A stretch of DNA of 32,642 nt from Desulfobacterales bacterium HSG17 (GCA_030377945.1 JAUCGD010000019.1:1-32642), one strand, 5' to 3'. Shown: positions 16,401 through 25,001, counted from the stretch's first letter. The notes: a model not told the origin generated them from the letters alone. Numbers and translations: made by a program.

Positions 16401-16901
16401 TTATTTAAGATGTTTTTCCTGGATTTTTTCAATAAGGCGTTTTGAATCTAAAATTATCAAAATTTTATCATCAAGTTTGCAATTGCCAACCATCAGATCT
16501 GTAAACTTCCTCATACCGACATCTGAACTTTCCAGTTTCCTGTTCCCCATGTTTTCAATCCGTGTTTCATCTGTTTCCACTACATCACTGATAGCATCAA
16601 CCAGAACACCAAAGGACTCCCCTACATGGGATTTAAACAGCACTATCCGGCTGAGTTTATCAACTTCCGTACTCTCAAATCCCAGAAGTACCCGAAGATC
16701 AATTACCAGGTGAATCTGTCCCCTCACATTAACAAAGCCCTTGACTTGTTTTGAGGCGTGAAATACCGGGGTAAATTTGGAAAAAGGCCGCACTTCCTTG
16801 ACATCAGTGATATTGACCCCAAAAAGTTTTTGGGCAATGAAAAAGGTGCAAAATTGTCTTTGCCTGGTGATATTTCCAGCGATTTTATCAATTGTTTTCA
16901 T
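16401..16901 (-). CDS. cheW: chemotaxis coupling protein CheW
   Basis: 166-residue adaptor linking chemoreceptors to CheA. It is one CheW domain throughout: F-C-T-F-F-I-A-Q-K-L-F-G-V at the start, I-T-D-V-K-E-V-R, V-K-G-F-V-N-V-R-G-Q-I-H-L-V-I-D-L-R in the centre, F-G-V-L-V-D-A-I-S-D-V-V and a C-terminal I-I-L-D-S strand. Length is typical. The ATG overlaps the CheA stop by 4 nt (ATGA) and is preceded by AAAGGAGGCGGGAAG, so it is translationally coupled to CheA. It is followed by the 4HB receptor. A broken copy of its 3' third lies at 14428-14637. Confidence 0.96.
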   Translation of the reverse strand: MKTIDKIAGNITRQRQFCTFFIAQKLFGVNITDVKEVRPFSKFTPVFHASKQVKGFVNVRGQIHLVIDLRVLLGFESTEVDKLSRIVLFKSHVGESFGVLVDAISDVVETDETRIENMGNRKLESSDVGMRKFTDLMVGNCKLDDKILIILDSKRLIEKIQEKHLK

Positions 16902-19900
16902 CTTCCCGCCTCCTTTCCTGCTGCCCTCGGCTGATTAAGCAATTTTGACACATTGGTCAACAATTCCTCACGATCCAGCTTTATCTGGTAGGCATTGAAC
17001 CCGACTTCTGCGGCTTTTGCCCGGTCTGCTTCCGAGTCAAGAGCTGTTAAAGCCATAGCAGGAATATCCGGTGCTATATTTTCGCTGCGAATATATTCCA
17101 TAAAAGCCCAGCCGTTCATTACAGGCATATCAATATCAGACACAATAATATCAAAAGACCGGTTCTTTAATGCAGCAATGCCAAGTTGACCGTTTTCAAC
17201 AGCAGTCACATCATAACCATCTGTTTCCAGGTATCCTTTGACAAGATTACGAAAAAAAGGTGTATCTTCAAGCAGGAGGATTTGCTTGCGCTCTTCTGGC
17301 GGCGGAGCCTGTTTCTTTCTTTCTGCAAACCATTCCGGCTCTGCAAGTTCGATCAGGTGGTAAAGATCAATAAATAAGGTCATATGATTATCAATTACTG
17401 CCGTACCAAGCAGACCTTTTTCCATATGGCTGTCCAGATTCAAGGCCAGGTCTGCCTGGAGAGTGTCAACAACCTCTGAAATAAGAATGCCAAAGGGCCT
17501 GCGAATATGTTTAGGCAGCAAAAGCAGCATTTCATCCCCTTGTTCGCATTGGGAAACATTTAAAACCGTATCCATTCGCAAAATCCGGTTTGGTATGCCG
17601 TCCACTGTAATAAACTCTTTATCCCCCACATGGTCGATGCTCGAAGAACGAATATGTTCAATCCTGCGAATCATTGGCAGGGGTACTGCAAATTGTTCCT
17701 GGGGACCGCTTTTAAACAAAAGCACTGTCTGGGTTTCATCTCCAATAAAAACCTGTCCGCTTTGTTCATCCTCACGGAGATTGAACTGAACATCAGTATG
17801 CTTTGCAATACCGTCAATATCAAGAATCAGGGCAACTTCACCATCTCCCATAATAGTGGTTCCTGCATAGATTTTCAAAGACTTGAGGGTTGAGTGGATG
17901 GGATTTACAACAATTTCTTCCACACCGATTACCTGGTCAACAACCAGCCCGTAACGCTTGGCTCCAATTTTTACAACCGCAAAGTTCAGGGCCTTGATGT
18001 CCGGTTCTTTTTGTCCGTTTATGACTTCATGGCTTATCTGTCCATATGCAGCGCTGATCTCTGCCCGGTCTGCTGATGAAAAAGGAGTATGCCGGTCAAG
18101 AACATCTGCAAGCCTGACAATGGGAAGCAGTCTGTCCCTCAGCCGGTAAACCTCCTGGTCTCCGGCACTTTCAATCTTGGTATAAACATCTTGTTTTCGC
18201 AGGCATACAAGTTCCACCAGATTGGTCTGGGGAATTGCATAGCGATGGTCCCCAACTTTGATAAGCAGGCAGGGGATGATAGCCAGGGTCAGGGGCAGGC
18301 GAAGATGTACACTTGTTCCCTGTCCTTTTTTTGATGAAAGCTCAACAGCACCCCCAAGTCTTTCAACACCTGCCCGGACAACATCCATGCCAACCCCTCG
18401 GCCTGATACGTCACTGACCTGTTGTGAGGTTGAAAAACCTGACATCAGGATAATGGAAAAAATTTCCTTTTCACTCATGCCTGACAACTCTTCTGCTGTT
18501 TTTAAACCGCCCAGAAGAGCCTCGTTTTTAATAGACTCAGAATCAAGGCCCCTGCCGTCATCATCTATTTTAATAATAATATGTCCTGCATCATGCCAGG
18601 CATGCACAGAAATATTACCTGGAATCGTTTTTCCTGATTTTTTGCGTACTTCCGGGGATTCAATACCATGATCGCAGCAATTTCGTATAAGATGAATCAT
18701 GGGGTCTGTTAAAGACTCCAGGATGGTTTTATCAAGTTCCACTTCTTTTCCCTGTACATCAATTTCAATCTTTTTACCCAGTTTTATTGAAAGATCACGT
18801 ACAATGCGGGGAAGTTTTGCAAACAGGTTTCCAATGGGCTGCAAACGTGTCTGCATAATGGTTTCCTGCATTTCAGAGGTGACAAGGTTAAGGCGCTGGG
18901 AAATACCTCGGTACATATGCTCAGTCTGGGTCATGGTTAAAAGATTGTTCCTGACCAGGACAAGTTCCCCGGCAAGTTTCATGAGCTTGTTCAGAATTTC
19001 CACACGAATACGCACTGTGTCGGGAATATCCTGTTTGTCTTTTTCAGCGCTTATATCTGTAATTTCTTGAAAGGTGCATGTTCCGGGATCTTCTGATGTA
19101 TTTGGTTTTTCGTCTATTTCTTGTGTCTTTGAGTTCTGTATCTGGGGTTCCTGTATTTCAGATTTGTCTGTCAGGGTATCTGATAGAGTTTCGGGCAGAC
19201 TGTCGGATTTAGAAACGGGAATAATAACAGCACTTTTAAGTTCGGAAATATCCTTGATGGCTTCGGGTTTGAGATGGGTGGCATAAAGTACCTGGTATAT
19301 GAGTGCTGCCTCTGTAAAAGCCATATCAAAATCATCTGCATTGCTTTCAATTTTCGTTTCAAGGATATATCCGCTATCATGAAGCTTCCGAATAAGTGAA
19401 TGAGGGGCTATACCTTGTTTTCTCTGAAGGTCGTTAAGATCAAATTGTACCATGTATAAATGTTCGCTTTTGGATGGAACGGATTCAAGGGTAAATTCAC
19501 TTATATTAAAATCAAAATCAAGTCCCTGATCATTTATGAGTCGTACCTGTGTATCCTGCCTTTTCCTGATTTTTTCAGTGCCTGAAGATTCTACCAGCCT
19601 GGAAATTTCTGCTGCAATAGTGCTGATATTCATCTTATTGCTTTGCTCCAGATTTTCAAGCATTTGCTTTAAACAATCAACACCTGACAACAGGGCATTA
19701 ATTTCCTTTCCTGAAGGGACTGTGTTTTCCTGGCGCTTCATCTGGAGCAGTGTTTCCATAAGATGGGAAAGTTCGGCAATCTTGTTGTAAGACATAAATC
19801 CTGCTGCACCCTTAATGGAATGAATGGATCGGAAAATAACTGTAATCCGTTCAGGGTCAGCTTTTTTTTCAAGAGCAAGCAATTCTTTTTCCACCTGTTC

Positions 19901-19969
19901 CAGGTGTTCCAGGCCGTCTATCCTGAATTCATTTTTATAGGTTTGCAGCTTTTCCTCGGTACTTTTCAT
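16898..19969 (-). CDS. cheA: CheA-type chemosensory kinase with two CheW domains and a C-terminal receiver
   Basis: 1023-residue hybrid CheA. An HPt domain at the N-terminus has H50 in S-I-H-S-I-K-G-A-A-G. A region at about 165-260 and an acidic Ser/Thr-rich linker (about 262-310) replace an obvious P2 domain. The dimerisation helices start near D-T-V-R-I-R-V (about 317), then the kinase domain with an H-L-I-R-N-C-C-D-H-G-I-E N-box, D-D-G-R-G-L-D and S-G-R-G-V-G-M-D-V-V. Two CheW-like domains follow (about 575-720 and 740-870), one more than in standard CheA, and then a receiver (about 895-1010) with phospho-acceptor D945 (VSDIDMPVMNG). It overlaps both the upstream four-domain gene and cheW by 4 nt. 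The fused receiver may serve as phosphate sink or relay. With no cheY nearby, the CheY-like receiver of the upstream gene product is a likely target. Confidence 0.95.
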   Translation of the reverse strand: MKSTEEKLQTYKNEFRIDGLEHLEQVEKELLALEKKADPERITVIFRSIHSIKGAAGFMSYNKIAELSHLMETLLQMKRQENTVPSGKEINALLSGVDCLKQMLENLEQSNKMNISTIAAEISRLVESSGTEKIRKRQDTQVRLINDQGLDFDFNISEFTLESVPSKSEHLYMVQFDLNDLQRKQGIAPHSLIRKLHDSGYILETKIESNADDFDMAFTEAALIYQVLYATHLKPEAIKDISELKSAVIIPVSKSDSLPETLSDTLTDKSEIQEPQIQNSKTQEIDEKPNTSEDPGTCTFQEITDISAEKDKQDIPDTVRIRVEILNKLMKLAGELVLVRNNLLTMTQTEHMYRGISQRLNLVTSEMQETIMQTRLQPIGNLFAKLPRIVRDLSIKLGKKIEIDVQGKEVELDKTILESLTDPMIHLIRNCCDHGIESPEVRKKSGKTIPGNISVHAWHDAGHIIIKIDDDGRGLDSESIKNEALLGGLKTAEELSGMSEKEIFSIILMSGFSTSQQVSDVSGRGVGMDVVRAGVERLGGAVELSSKKGQGTSVHLRLPLTLAIIPCLLIKVGDHRYAIPQTNLVELVCLRKQDVYTKIESAGDQEVYRLRDRLLPIVRLADVLDRHTPFSSADRAEISAAYGQISHEVINGQKEPDIKALNFAVVKIGAKRYGLVVDQVIGVEEIVVNPIHSTLKSLKIYAGTTIMGDGEVALILDIDGIAKHTDVQFNLREDEQSGQVFIGDETQTVLLFKSGPQEQFAVPLPMIRRIEHIRSSSIDHVGDKEFITVDGIPNRILRMDTVLNVSQCEQGDEMLLLLPKHIRRPFGILISEVVDTLQADLALNLDSHMEKGLLGTAVIDNHMTLFIDLYHLIELAEPEWFAERKKQAPPPEERKQILLLEDTPFFRNLVKGYLETDGYDVTAVENGQLGIAALKNRSFDIIVSDIDMPVMNGWAFMEYIRSENIAPDIPAMALTALDSEADRAKAAEVGFNAYQIKLDREELLTNVSKLLNQPRAAGKEAGR

Positions 19970-22257
19970 GTTATCACCTCTTCAATTTTATATGCCTTGT
20001 CCAGATTTGTCATAAGAAAGAGTTCTGCAATCTCCCGGTTGACATTTATAATCTCAAGCCCAGGTTTTTCACCGCGTTTAAGCAGCATTTTATTGAGTAC
20101 GATAAAGGCGCTCAACCCCACCGAATCAATTTCATTAACCTTGAGCAGGTCAAATCTGAATTTTTTGATTCCGGCCTGAACATTTTTTTTAAGCAAAACC
20201 CCGAAATTCTGCACTGCTGATGCAGTAATGTCACCTGAGGGCAGGATCACAAGCCAGTCTTTGTCAGTGAATGTATCAAAATCAGTTTCTTTGTATGTAT
20301 TGTGATAAACAGTGATCTGGTTTCCTTTTTCATTAAATTCAATTTTTTCACTGAATGCATTGATAAAAGCATACCCCCTTTTCCTTAGTTTACTGTTATC
20401 CTTAGGAACCTCCATATCCAGTTTGTTATAATCAAAACCTCTGCCCTGGTCAGTAACAGTGATTTCAAAGAGTACGCTGCGCATGTGCTTGACAGAACAT
20501 GTAACGGTTTTTGAAGCTATATTTTTGTTGCCGTGTTCCACAGCATTAATCAAAAGCTCACGCAAAATCAGGTTAAATTCGGAAAATGCCTCAAATCCCA
20601 GGCGTTTTAAAAAATTTTTGGTTTCCTGAATCACACGATCTGCCAGAAGCATTTTAGAAGAAAGCAGGTAAGTAATGCTTGTATCGCTCTCAATGCTTTC
20701 AAAAATATCTTCAGGATCTTTTTCCCTGATATAGGAAAGAGTACTGCTGCCTGATACCTGCCTTTTGATGATTCCGGCTACAATATTTTCTGCACCGCAG
20801 ATTTTTGATATTTGTCTTTCAGCAGGCACAGTTTTTTTCGCAGCTTCTGCAAATCTGAGGTCTGTAAATTTTTCAAGGTCAATTATGGAACCTATTCCCA
20901 TTTTTTTCTTCATATACTGCTGAATCCTGTCAAGGTCGGTAAGTTCAGGAAAAAGATCACCGGTACTGATACCGGTCGGCTGTGTCAGGATGCCGTGAAA
21001 AAGTGTGTGGGTGAATCCCATATTACCGTCAGGATCAAGAAATTTAAGGGCAATCCTGGCTGCGGTGTCAGTATTATTGGCAATAAATTGACCGGCCTGC
21101 ACCATCATCTGTACAAACTCATTAACAGCATCCTCATGTGCTTTGATAAATTCATCTTGCATTGCCACCACACAGCAGGGATGATTTTCCCAGAGATCAC
21201 CGGAAAGAAACATCAAATCGCTTATGCCTGCTTCAATTGCCCTGGAACCAAAAGGTTCTGCCACTACAAATCCGCAGGCATCAGGGTTTTTGAGCAGAAA
21301 TTCCGGCATCTTTACCGGGGCTACAACTTCAAAAAACACATCAGCCCCAGGCGTACCAACTGGGCCTAATGTCAGACCGATTTCTCTTAAAAACATGTCT
21401 GAAAGCATATTATGTATGGACATGGTATGAGGAAGATAAAATGTTCTGGATTTAAAAAAATCACGAAGTCCGGTCTCACTGTCTGATCGACGGTTTCGCA
21501 CGCAGATGCTCCCGTTTTTATGGGCCAGGAGAATAAGTTTGACAGGAACCCCGTGATTGTAAAGATCCATAGCCAGGGGGGCCAGGATAAAAGCGGCATC
21601 AATCTCGCCTTTTTCCAGTTTTTGTTGAACAGGATTCCAACTGGGCATACAAATGGGGTTGAGTTCAAAATAATCCGGTTTAAGTTCTCCTGTATCTATT
21701 AAATATTTAAGAGCACCCAGAACTATATGATCGGTTATCTGGATATGGGCAACATTTATACGTACTTTACCTGAATCTTTTACCCCTGACAGTTTAGGAT
21801 CAGGTTTAGGATCAGATTTAGAATCAGATTTAGCAGAATCGGGTTTAACAGACGCACTGTCCTTGCTTTTTACACCCAGCACATCCTCAATTACTTCCAT
21901 TAATTCCCCGGCAGAAAAAGGCTTGGTAATAAAAGCATCAGCCCCGGCTTCCACTGCCTTTACAGCCATGCTCTTTTCCCCCTGGGCAGTTGCCATAATA
22001 AAAGGGGTACGCCAGGATTGAGCACTGGAGCGGAGTTTCAGCAAAAACTCGTAACCGCTCATGATCGGCATGTTCCAGTCACTGATAATCAGTCCTATAT
22101 CCGGCTCTTCCTGAATTTTTTTAAGTGCTGTACTGCCGTCATCTGCCTCTATAATGTTTGTAAATCCCAATTCCTCAAGTGCCAGTATCTGCATATTTCT
22201 TGTGGCATCAAAATCCTCAATAACAAGAATTTTTAATGAATAAATATTCTGTTTCAT
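19966..22257 (-). CDS. CheY-like receiver / NrtA-NasS-like ligand-binding / RsbW-like ATPase / STAS fusion
   Basis: 763-residue soluble protein with no signal peptide. The start at 22257 follows AAGGAGAAAAGA; an ATG 36 nt upstream has no such site. Domains: receiver (about 8-125), CheY-like, with D60 in I-S-D-W-N-M-P-I-M-S-G and K-P-F; a Ser/Asp/Lys/Pro repeat linker (about 130-158, from 12-bp repeats near 21793-21832); a periplasmic-binding-protein fold of the nitrate/bicarbonate (NrtA/CmpA/NasS, NMT1) type at about 160-480, with V-A-E-P-F-G-S-R-A and W-E-N-H-P-C-C-V-V; a linker; an RsbW/SpoIIAB-type HATPase (about 560-670) with R-E-L-L-I-N-A-V-E-H-G-N and D-Q-G-R-G-F-D; and a STAS domain (about 675-763) with I-D-S-V-G-L-S. 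It is translationally coupled to cheA. It could bind a small ligand and join chemosensory to partner-switching signalling. The full architecture is unfamiliar to me. Confidence 0.88.
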   Translation of the reverse strand: MKQNIYSLKILVIEDFDATRNMQILALEELGFTNIIEADDGSTALKKIQEEPDIGLIISDWNMPIMSGYEFLLKLRSSAQSWRTPFIMATAQGEKSMAVKAVEAGADAFITKPFSAGELMEVIEDVLGVKSKDSASVKPDSAKSDSKSDPKPDPKLSGVKDSGKVRINVAHIQITDHIVLGALKYLIDTGELKPDYFELNPICMPSWNPVQQKLEKGEIDAAFILAPLAMDLYNHGVPVKLILLAHKNGSICVRNRRSDSETGLRDFFKSRTFYLPHTMSIHNMLSDMFLREIGLTLGPVGTPGADVFFEVVAPVKMPEFLLKNPDACGFVVAEPFGSRAIEAGISDLMFLSGDLWENHPCCVVAMQDEFIKAHEDAVNEFVQMMVQAGQFIANNTDTAARIALKFLDPDGNMGFTHTLFHGILTQPTGISTGDLFPELTDLDRIQQYMKKKMGIGSIIDLEKFTDLRFAEAAKKTVPAERQISKICGAENIVAGIIKRQVSGSSTLSYIREKDPEDIFESIESDTSITYLLSSKMLLADRVIQETKNFLKRLGFEAFSEFNLILRELLINAVEHGNKNIASKTVTCSVKHMRSVLFEITVTDQGRGFDYNKLDMEVPKDNSKLRKRGYAFINAFSEKIEFNEKGNQITVYHNTYKETDFDTFTDKDWLVILPSGDITASAVQNFGVLLKKNVQAGIKKFRFDLLKVNEIDSVGLSAFIVLNKMLLKRGEKPGLEIINVNREIAELFLMTNLDKAYKIEEVIT

Positions 22258-22271
22258 TCTTTTCTCCTTAT

Positions 22272-22374
22272 TTTTTAAACACAGAGAACACAAAGATTTT
22301 CACAGAGAGCACAGAGATTTTTATATAATTTCCTCTGTGAACTCTGTGCATTCTCCGGGTTCTCTGTGGTTAAA
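22272..22374. repeat. nested inverted repeat of the CACAGAGAACACAAAG family
   Basis: Outer arms near 22272-22288 (TTTAAACACAGAGAAC) and 22357-22374 (GTTCTCTGTGGTTAAAA) and inner arms CACAGAGAGCACAGAG (22301-22316) and CTCTGTGAACTCTGTG (about 22334-22349) form a long nested hairpin. It lies between the phosphatase gene and the four-domain gene and overlaps the last codon of the former. It could attenuate transcription between the two. Related copies are at 26677-26726 and, decayed, near 29668-29715. Confidence 0.7.
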
Positions 22375-23569
22375 ATTGTTGGGGTATTTCCAGACCCATA
22401 AACAACATATCATCCTTTGGCTTGTTTTCACAAAATTTCAGAACATCCCCCCATATTTCAGATACTGTTTCTTCCAAAGGTAAACCATGATGTTGTATAA
22501 AAATATCATCAAATTCCGATGTTTTTAATTTATTTCTCAATCCGGATTTTATATCCAACCTGGAAGCATTGACAACACCGTCAGTACAAACAAAAATACG
22601 GTCTCCATGTTCAAGCTCAAATTCCCTGGAAATAAAATCAGGATTTTCATAAATTCCAAGAACATCTCCTCCTGTTTCCAAAAGACGGACAGGCCGGAAA
22701 GAGTTTGTTTTAGTCAAAACAATCCAGGGATGAGCAGCACTCACAATTTCCATTTTCATCTGCTTGAGATGGATTCGCAAAAACACGGCTGTTATCATGC
22801 GTTCATTTCCACCTTGTTCAATAAGATGCTGATTCAAAAGTTGAAATAGCGTATTTCCATCATTGCCTTTATGACAGTTTTCTTCAAAAAAAGCTTTCAT
22901 AAGGATTGTATGATATGATGATCCCATGTCATGGCCTGCCACATCTGCAATTATAATGTCTACAATATCATCTGTTTCACGGATATCAATAAAATCCCCT
23001 CCCAGACCTGCAAGAGGAAGATGCTTCCAGCAAATATTAACAGATAGATGCCTGGTGTTCAGATTAAGCAGATCTTGATATATTTCTGTTGCAGAATCAA
23101 TTTGTTCCTGGATTTTCTGAAGATGTTTTTGATAGGTTTTGATTATATGGTCAAAACGTATCTTGTCTTCAGCTTCAGTTTTTTTCTTTATTTCCATTTC
23201 AGAACGTTTTGCCAGAGCTTTTTGGGTGGTTTCAAGCAGGGATTTTATTTTAAAAGGTTTTCGTATGTAATCAAATGCACCCAGACGAACAGCAGTAATG
23301 GCAGTTTCAATTTCCGGAAAGCCGGTCATAAGTATCAGGGGAATATTAATGTTCCTGTTTTTCAATTCTTGCAGAAAATCAATGCCGGTAGTATCTCCAA
23401 GCATGATGTCGCAGAAAATCAGGTCAAAAGACTTTTCTGTAATATCGGCAATAACTGACTGAAACCCGGTTGCTGTTGACACCATTTTGTAACCGCTTTC
23501 ATTTAATACATCTTTGAGCATTTCCAAAATGTATTCTTCATCGTCAATAATTAATATTTTGGGATTCAC
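22370..23569 (-). CDS. receiver-SpoIIE/PP2C serine phosphatase
   Basis: 399-residue response regulator with a phosphatase output. The receiver (about 3-120) has D9-D10, phospho-acceptor D54 (IFCDIMLGDTTG), LMTGFP and R-K-P-F. A coiled-coil linker (about 125-170) joins it to a SpoIIE-type PP2C domain (about 190-395) with the metal-binding acidic motifs G-L-G-G-D-F-I-D, A-D-V-A-G-H-D, C-T-D-G-V and D-D-M-L. Such enzymes dephosphorylate STAS-domain antagonists in partner switching, as RsbU and RsbP do. It starts with GTG at 23569 behind GGAGGT. The next gene encodes an RsbW-like/STAS protein, its natural candidate substrate, although an inverted-repeat element lies between. The second glycine usual in D-x-x-G-H-G is aspartate here. 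Confidence 0.92.
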   Translation of the reverse strand: MNPKILIIDDEEYILEMLKDVLNESGYKMVSTATGFQSVIADITEKSFDLIFCDIMLGDTTGIDFLQELKNRNINIPLILMTGFPEIETAITAVRLGAFDYIRKPFKIKSLLETTQKALAKRSEMEIKKKTEAEDKIRFDHIIKTYQKHLQKIQEQIDSATEIYQDLLNLNTRHLSVNICWKHLPLAGLGGDFIDIRETDDIVDIIIADVAGHDMGSSYHTILMKAFFEENCHKGNDGNTLFQLLNQHLIEQGGNERMITAVFLRIHLKQMKMEIVSAAHPWIVLTKTNSFRPVRLLETGGDVLGIYENPDFISREFELEHGDRIFVCTDGVVNASRLDIKSGLRNKLKTSEFDDIFIQHHGLPLEETVSEIWGDVLKFCENKPKDDMLFMGLEIPQQF

Positions 23570-23782
23570 TGCTTTTACCTCCGGGTTTTTGGCTTTGAAA
23601 AATTTAAATCCAAGTATTTTTTGGTATTTTCATATTTTACACTGATTAAATCAAGTGATAATACTGCCGAGCATATGTTTCATAACTGAATTTTAAATAA
23701 ATATTAAGGATAGTCTAGTGTTGAGGAGTAATTAAAAATCCAATGCTTGAAAAAAAAATAATTTTTATTTATAATAAGGACT

Positions 23783-24502
23783 ATGGAAAAGATAAATCTT
23801 AAAACATATGACAAATATATTAAGGCTCTTACAGACATAAGCCGTGCAATCACATCGGATCTGTTTTTAGAAGACCTTTTTAAACTTATAGTTATGGTAA
23901 CGGCAAAGGTAACAGATGTTGCAATCTGTTCATTATGGCTTATAGATGAAAATCTTAAACCCCCCATGATTACATTAAGGGCAACCCAGGCATTTGCACC
24001 GGAATATGTCAAAGACCGTTCTTTGAATCTTAATGAAGGGGTTGTTGGACATGTGGTAAGCAGTAAAAAACCGCTTATTATTAAAAATGTGCTGGAAGAC
24101 AGTGCTTTTAAGGAAAAAGAAATGGCAGAAAAGCTTGGCCTGGTTTCTATGGTTGGAGTTCCCCTGCAATTAAAAGATGAAAAAGTTATTGGTGTAATGA
24201 ACTGCTTTACATCAGAACCTCATGATTTTTCAGAAACCCAGGTAAACCTGATAACTGCTGTGGCAAATCAGGCTGCTGTGGCAATCTTAAATACCGAATT
24301 AATGGTAAAAACAAAAGTGATCCAGGAAGAACTGGAAACCCGTAAACTGCTGGACAAAGCAAAAGAAATTATCATGCACAGAAGAAAAATGACAGGTGAT
24401 GAGGCTTACCGATGGCTGCAAAAAAGAAGTATGGATTCAAGAAAATCCATAAGGCAGATAGCTGAGGCAATCCTTATTTCCGAGGAATTGTATAGTGATT
24501 AG
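23783..24502 (+). CDS. GAF-ANTAR antiterminator protein
   Basis: 239-residue soluble RNA-binding regulator. A GAF sensor fills about residues 10-170 (LEDLFKLIVM, G-V-V-G-H-V, V-G-V-P-L). A helical linker leads into an ANTAR domain at about 180-236: L-L-D-K-A-K-E-I-I-M, M-T-G-D-E-A-Y-R-W-L-Q-K-R-S-M and I-R-Q-I-A-E-A-I, matching the three-helix ANTAR pattern. AAGGA lies 6 nt before the ATG. ANTAR proteins bind pairs of hairpins with hexanucleotide loops having A at position 1 and G at position 4 and so prevent transcription termination. Exactly such a pair lies downstream at 24850-24901, ahead of the glutamate-synthase-like gene, which is the probable target. There is no receiver domain, so the signal is presumably a small molecule bound by GAF; none can be named. 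Confidence 0.92.
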   Translation: MEKINLKTYDKYIKALTDISRAITSDLFLEDLFKLIVMVTAKVTDVAICSLWLIDENLKPPMITLRATQAFAPEYVKDRSLNLNEGVVGHVVSSKKPLIIKNVLEDSAFKEKEMAEKLGLVSMVGVPLQLKDEKVIGVMNCFTSEPHDFSETQVNLITAVANQAAVAILNTELMVKTKVIQEELETRKLLDKAKEIIMHRRKMTGDEAYRWLQKRSMDSRKSIRQIAEAILISEELYSD

Positions 24503-24534
24503 GGAATTCCTTAATAAATAAAATACCTGCATAA

Positions 24535-24661
24535 AGCTGGGGAATAAATCCCCCAGCTACAAGCTAAACCACCCTAAAGGGTGCTGAATAAATAACAAAA
24601 TATGACTTTAACAGCAGGCTTTAGCCTGGTTCAGCTTGTAGCCTGGAGCTTTAGCGCCAGG
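24535..24661. repeat. four-hairpin palindromic element (copy B)
   Basis: Hairpins AGCTGGGG/CCCCAGCT (24535-24558), ACCCT-AA-AGGGT (24571-24582), CAGGCT-TT-AGCCTG (24615-24628) and CCTGG/CCAGG (24642-24661) in mirror order. The linker 24556-24579 matches the reverse complement of 24619-24642 at 22 of 24 positions. The plan is the same as element A, but the sequence differs. Confidence 0.8.
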
Positions 24662-24799
24662 CCGCATGGGTAGATTAATATTTGGCAAATCCCTTAGTTA
24701 TTGTTTATAAAATTCCCGGCTTAATAATTATTTAGGTTTCGGCAATGTCCTTCATGGTTTTATTTTAACTAATATCTATTCGCTAATATTAATAATAAC

Positions 24800-24828
24800 T
24801 TGACAAATGTATTTAGTCAGGCTAATAA
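24800..24828 (+). promoter_or_regulatory. sigma-70-like promoter of the glutamate-synthase-like gene
   Basis: A perfect TTGACA (24800-24805), a 17-nt spacer and TAATAA (24823-24828). A start near 24835 would give a leader of about 165 nt that contains both ANTAR hairpins and the terminator in full. The placement supports attenuation control. Confidence 0.65.
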
Positions 24829-24849
24829 AATTCAAAAATTATTTCAGAG

Positions 24850-24901
24850 AATTTATACAAAGGCGTATAAATTTCTAACTTAATAGACAAAGGTGTCTGT
24901 T
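24850..24901 (+). promoter_or_regulatory. ANTAR-type dual hexaloop antiterminator RNA (P1 and P2)
   Basis: P1: nine-bp stem AATTTATAC (24850-24858) with its complement (24865-24873) closing the six-nt loop AAAGGC (24859-24864). P2: stem AATAGAC (24882-24888) with GTCTGTT (24895-24901), including one G-U pair, closing the loop AAAGGT (24889-24894). Both loops are six nt with A at position 1 and G at position 4, the known recognition signature of ANTAR proteins such as EutV and NasR. P2 shares its loop and 3' arm with the 5' arm of the terminator at 24889-24927, so the two structures exclude each other. The likely binder is the GAF-ANTAR protein encoded at 23783-24502. Confidence 0.85.
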
Positions 24902-24927
24902 TTATCTTTATAAACAGACGCCTTTTT
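24889..24927 (+). terminator. regulated intrinsic terminator in the leader
   Basis: A 14-bp stem: AAAGGTGTCTGTTT (24889-24902) pairs with AAACAGACGCCTTT (24912-24925), with one G-U pair. The loop is nine nt and the stem runs into a T5 tract ending at 24927. It lies 74 nt before the start codon and can only form if P2 is open. Confidence 0.88.
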
Positions 24928-25001
24928 GCGTTTATGAGAGCATGTATGCTAATCAGAGCTAACTATTATTAATAACAATAAAAATTTTAGGAGATTTTAA
25001 A

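Larger units (their letters stand above)
24503..25001 (+). other. intergenic region: palindromic element, promoter and antitermination leader
   Basis: About 500 nt without a protein gene. It contains palindromic element B (24535-24661), a sigma-70-like promoter (24800-24828), two ANTAR-type hairpins (24850-24901), an intrinsic terminator (24889-24927) and the ribosome-binding site AGGAG of the downstream gene. The part from about 24665 to 24795 is AT-rich with no feature I can identify. Confidence 0.75.

Noticed and set aside
21793..21832. 12-bp repeats as a possible CRISPR or mobile repeat
   Set aside because: They are in-frame Ser/Asp/Lys/Pro linker codons inside the four-domain gene, with no spacers.
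23735..23783. TATAAT at about 23772 as promoter of the GAF-ANTAR gene
   Set aside because: It abuts the ribosome-binding site, which would place transcription start at or after the ATG; the surroundings are almost pure A/T, so the match is likely chance.
24889..24945. Leader hairpins as a metabolite riboswitch
   Set aside because: The two six-nt AxxGxx loops and P2/terminator overlap fit the ANTAR target fully, and no conserved riboswitch core is visible.
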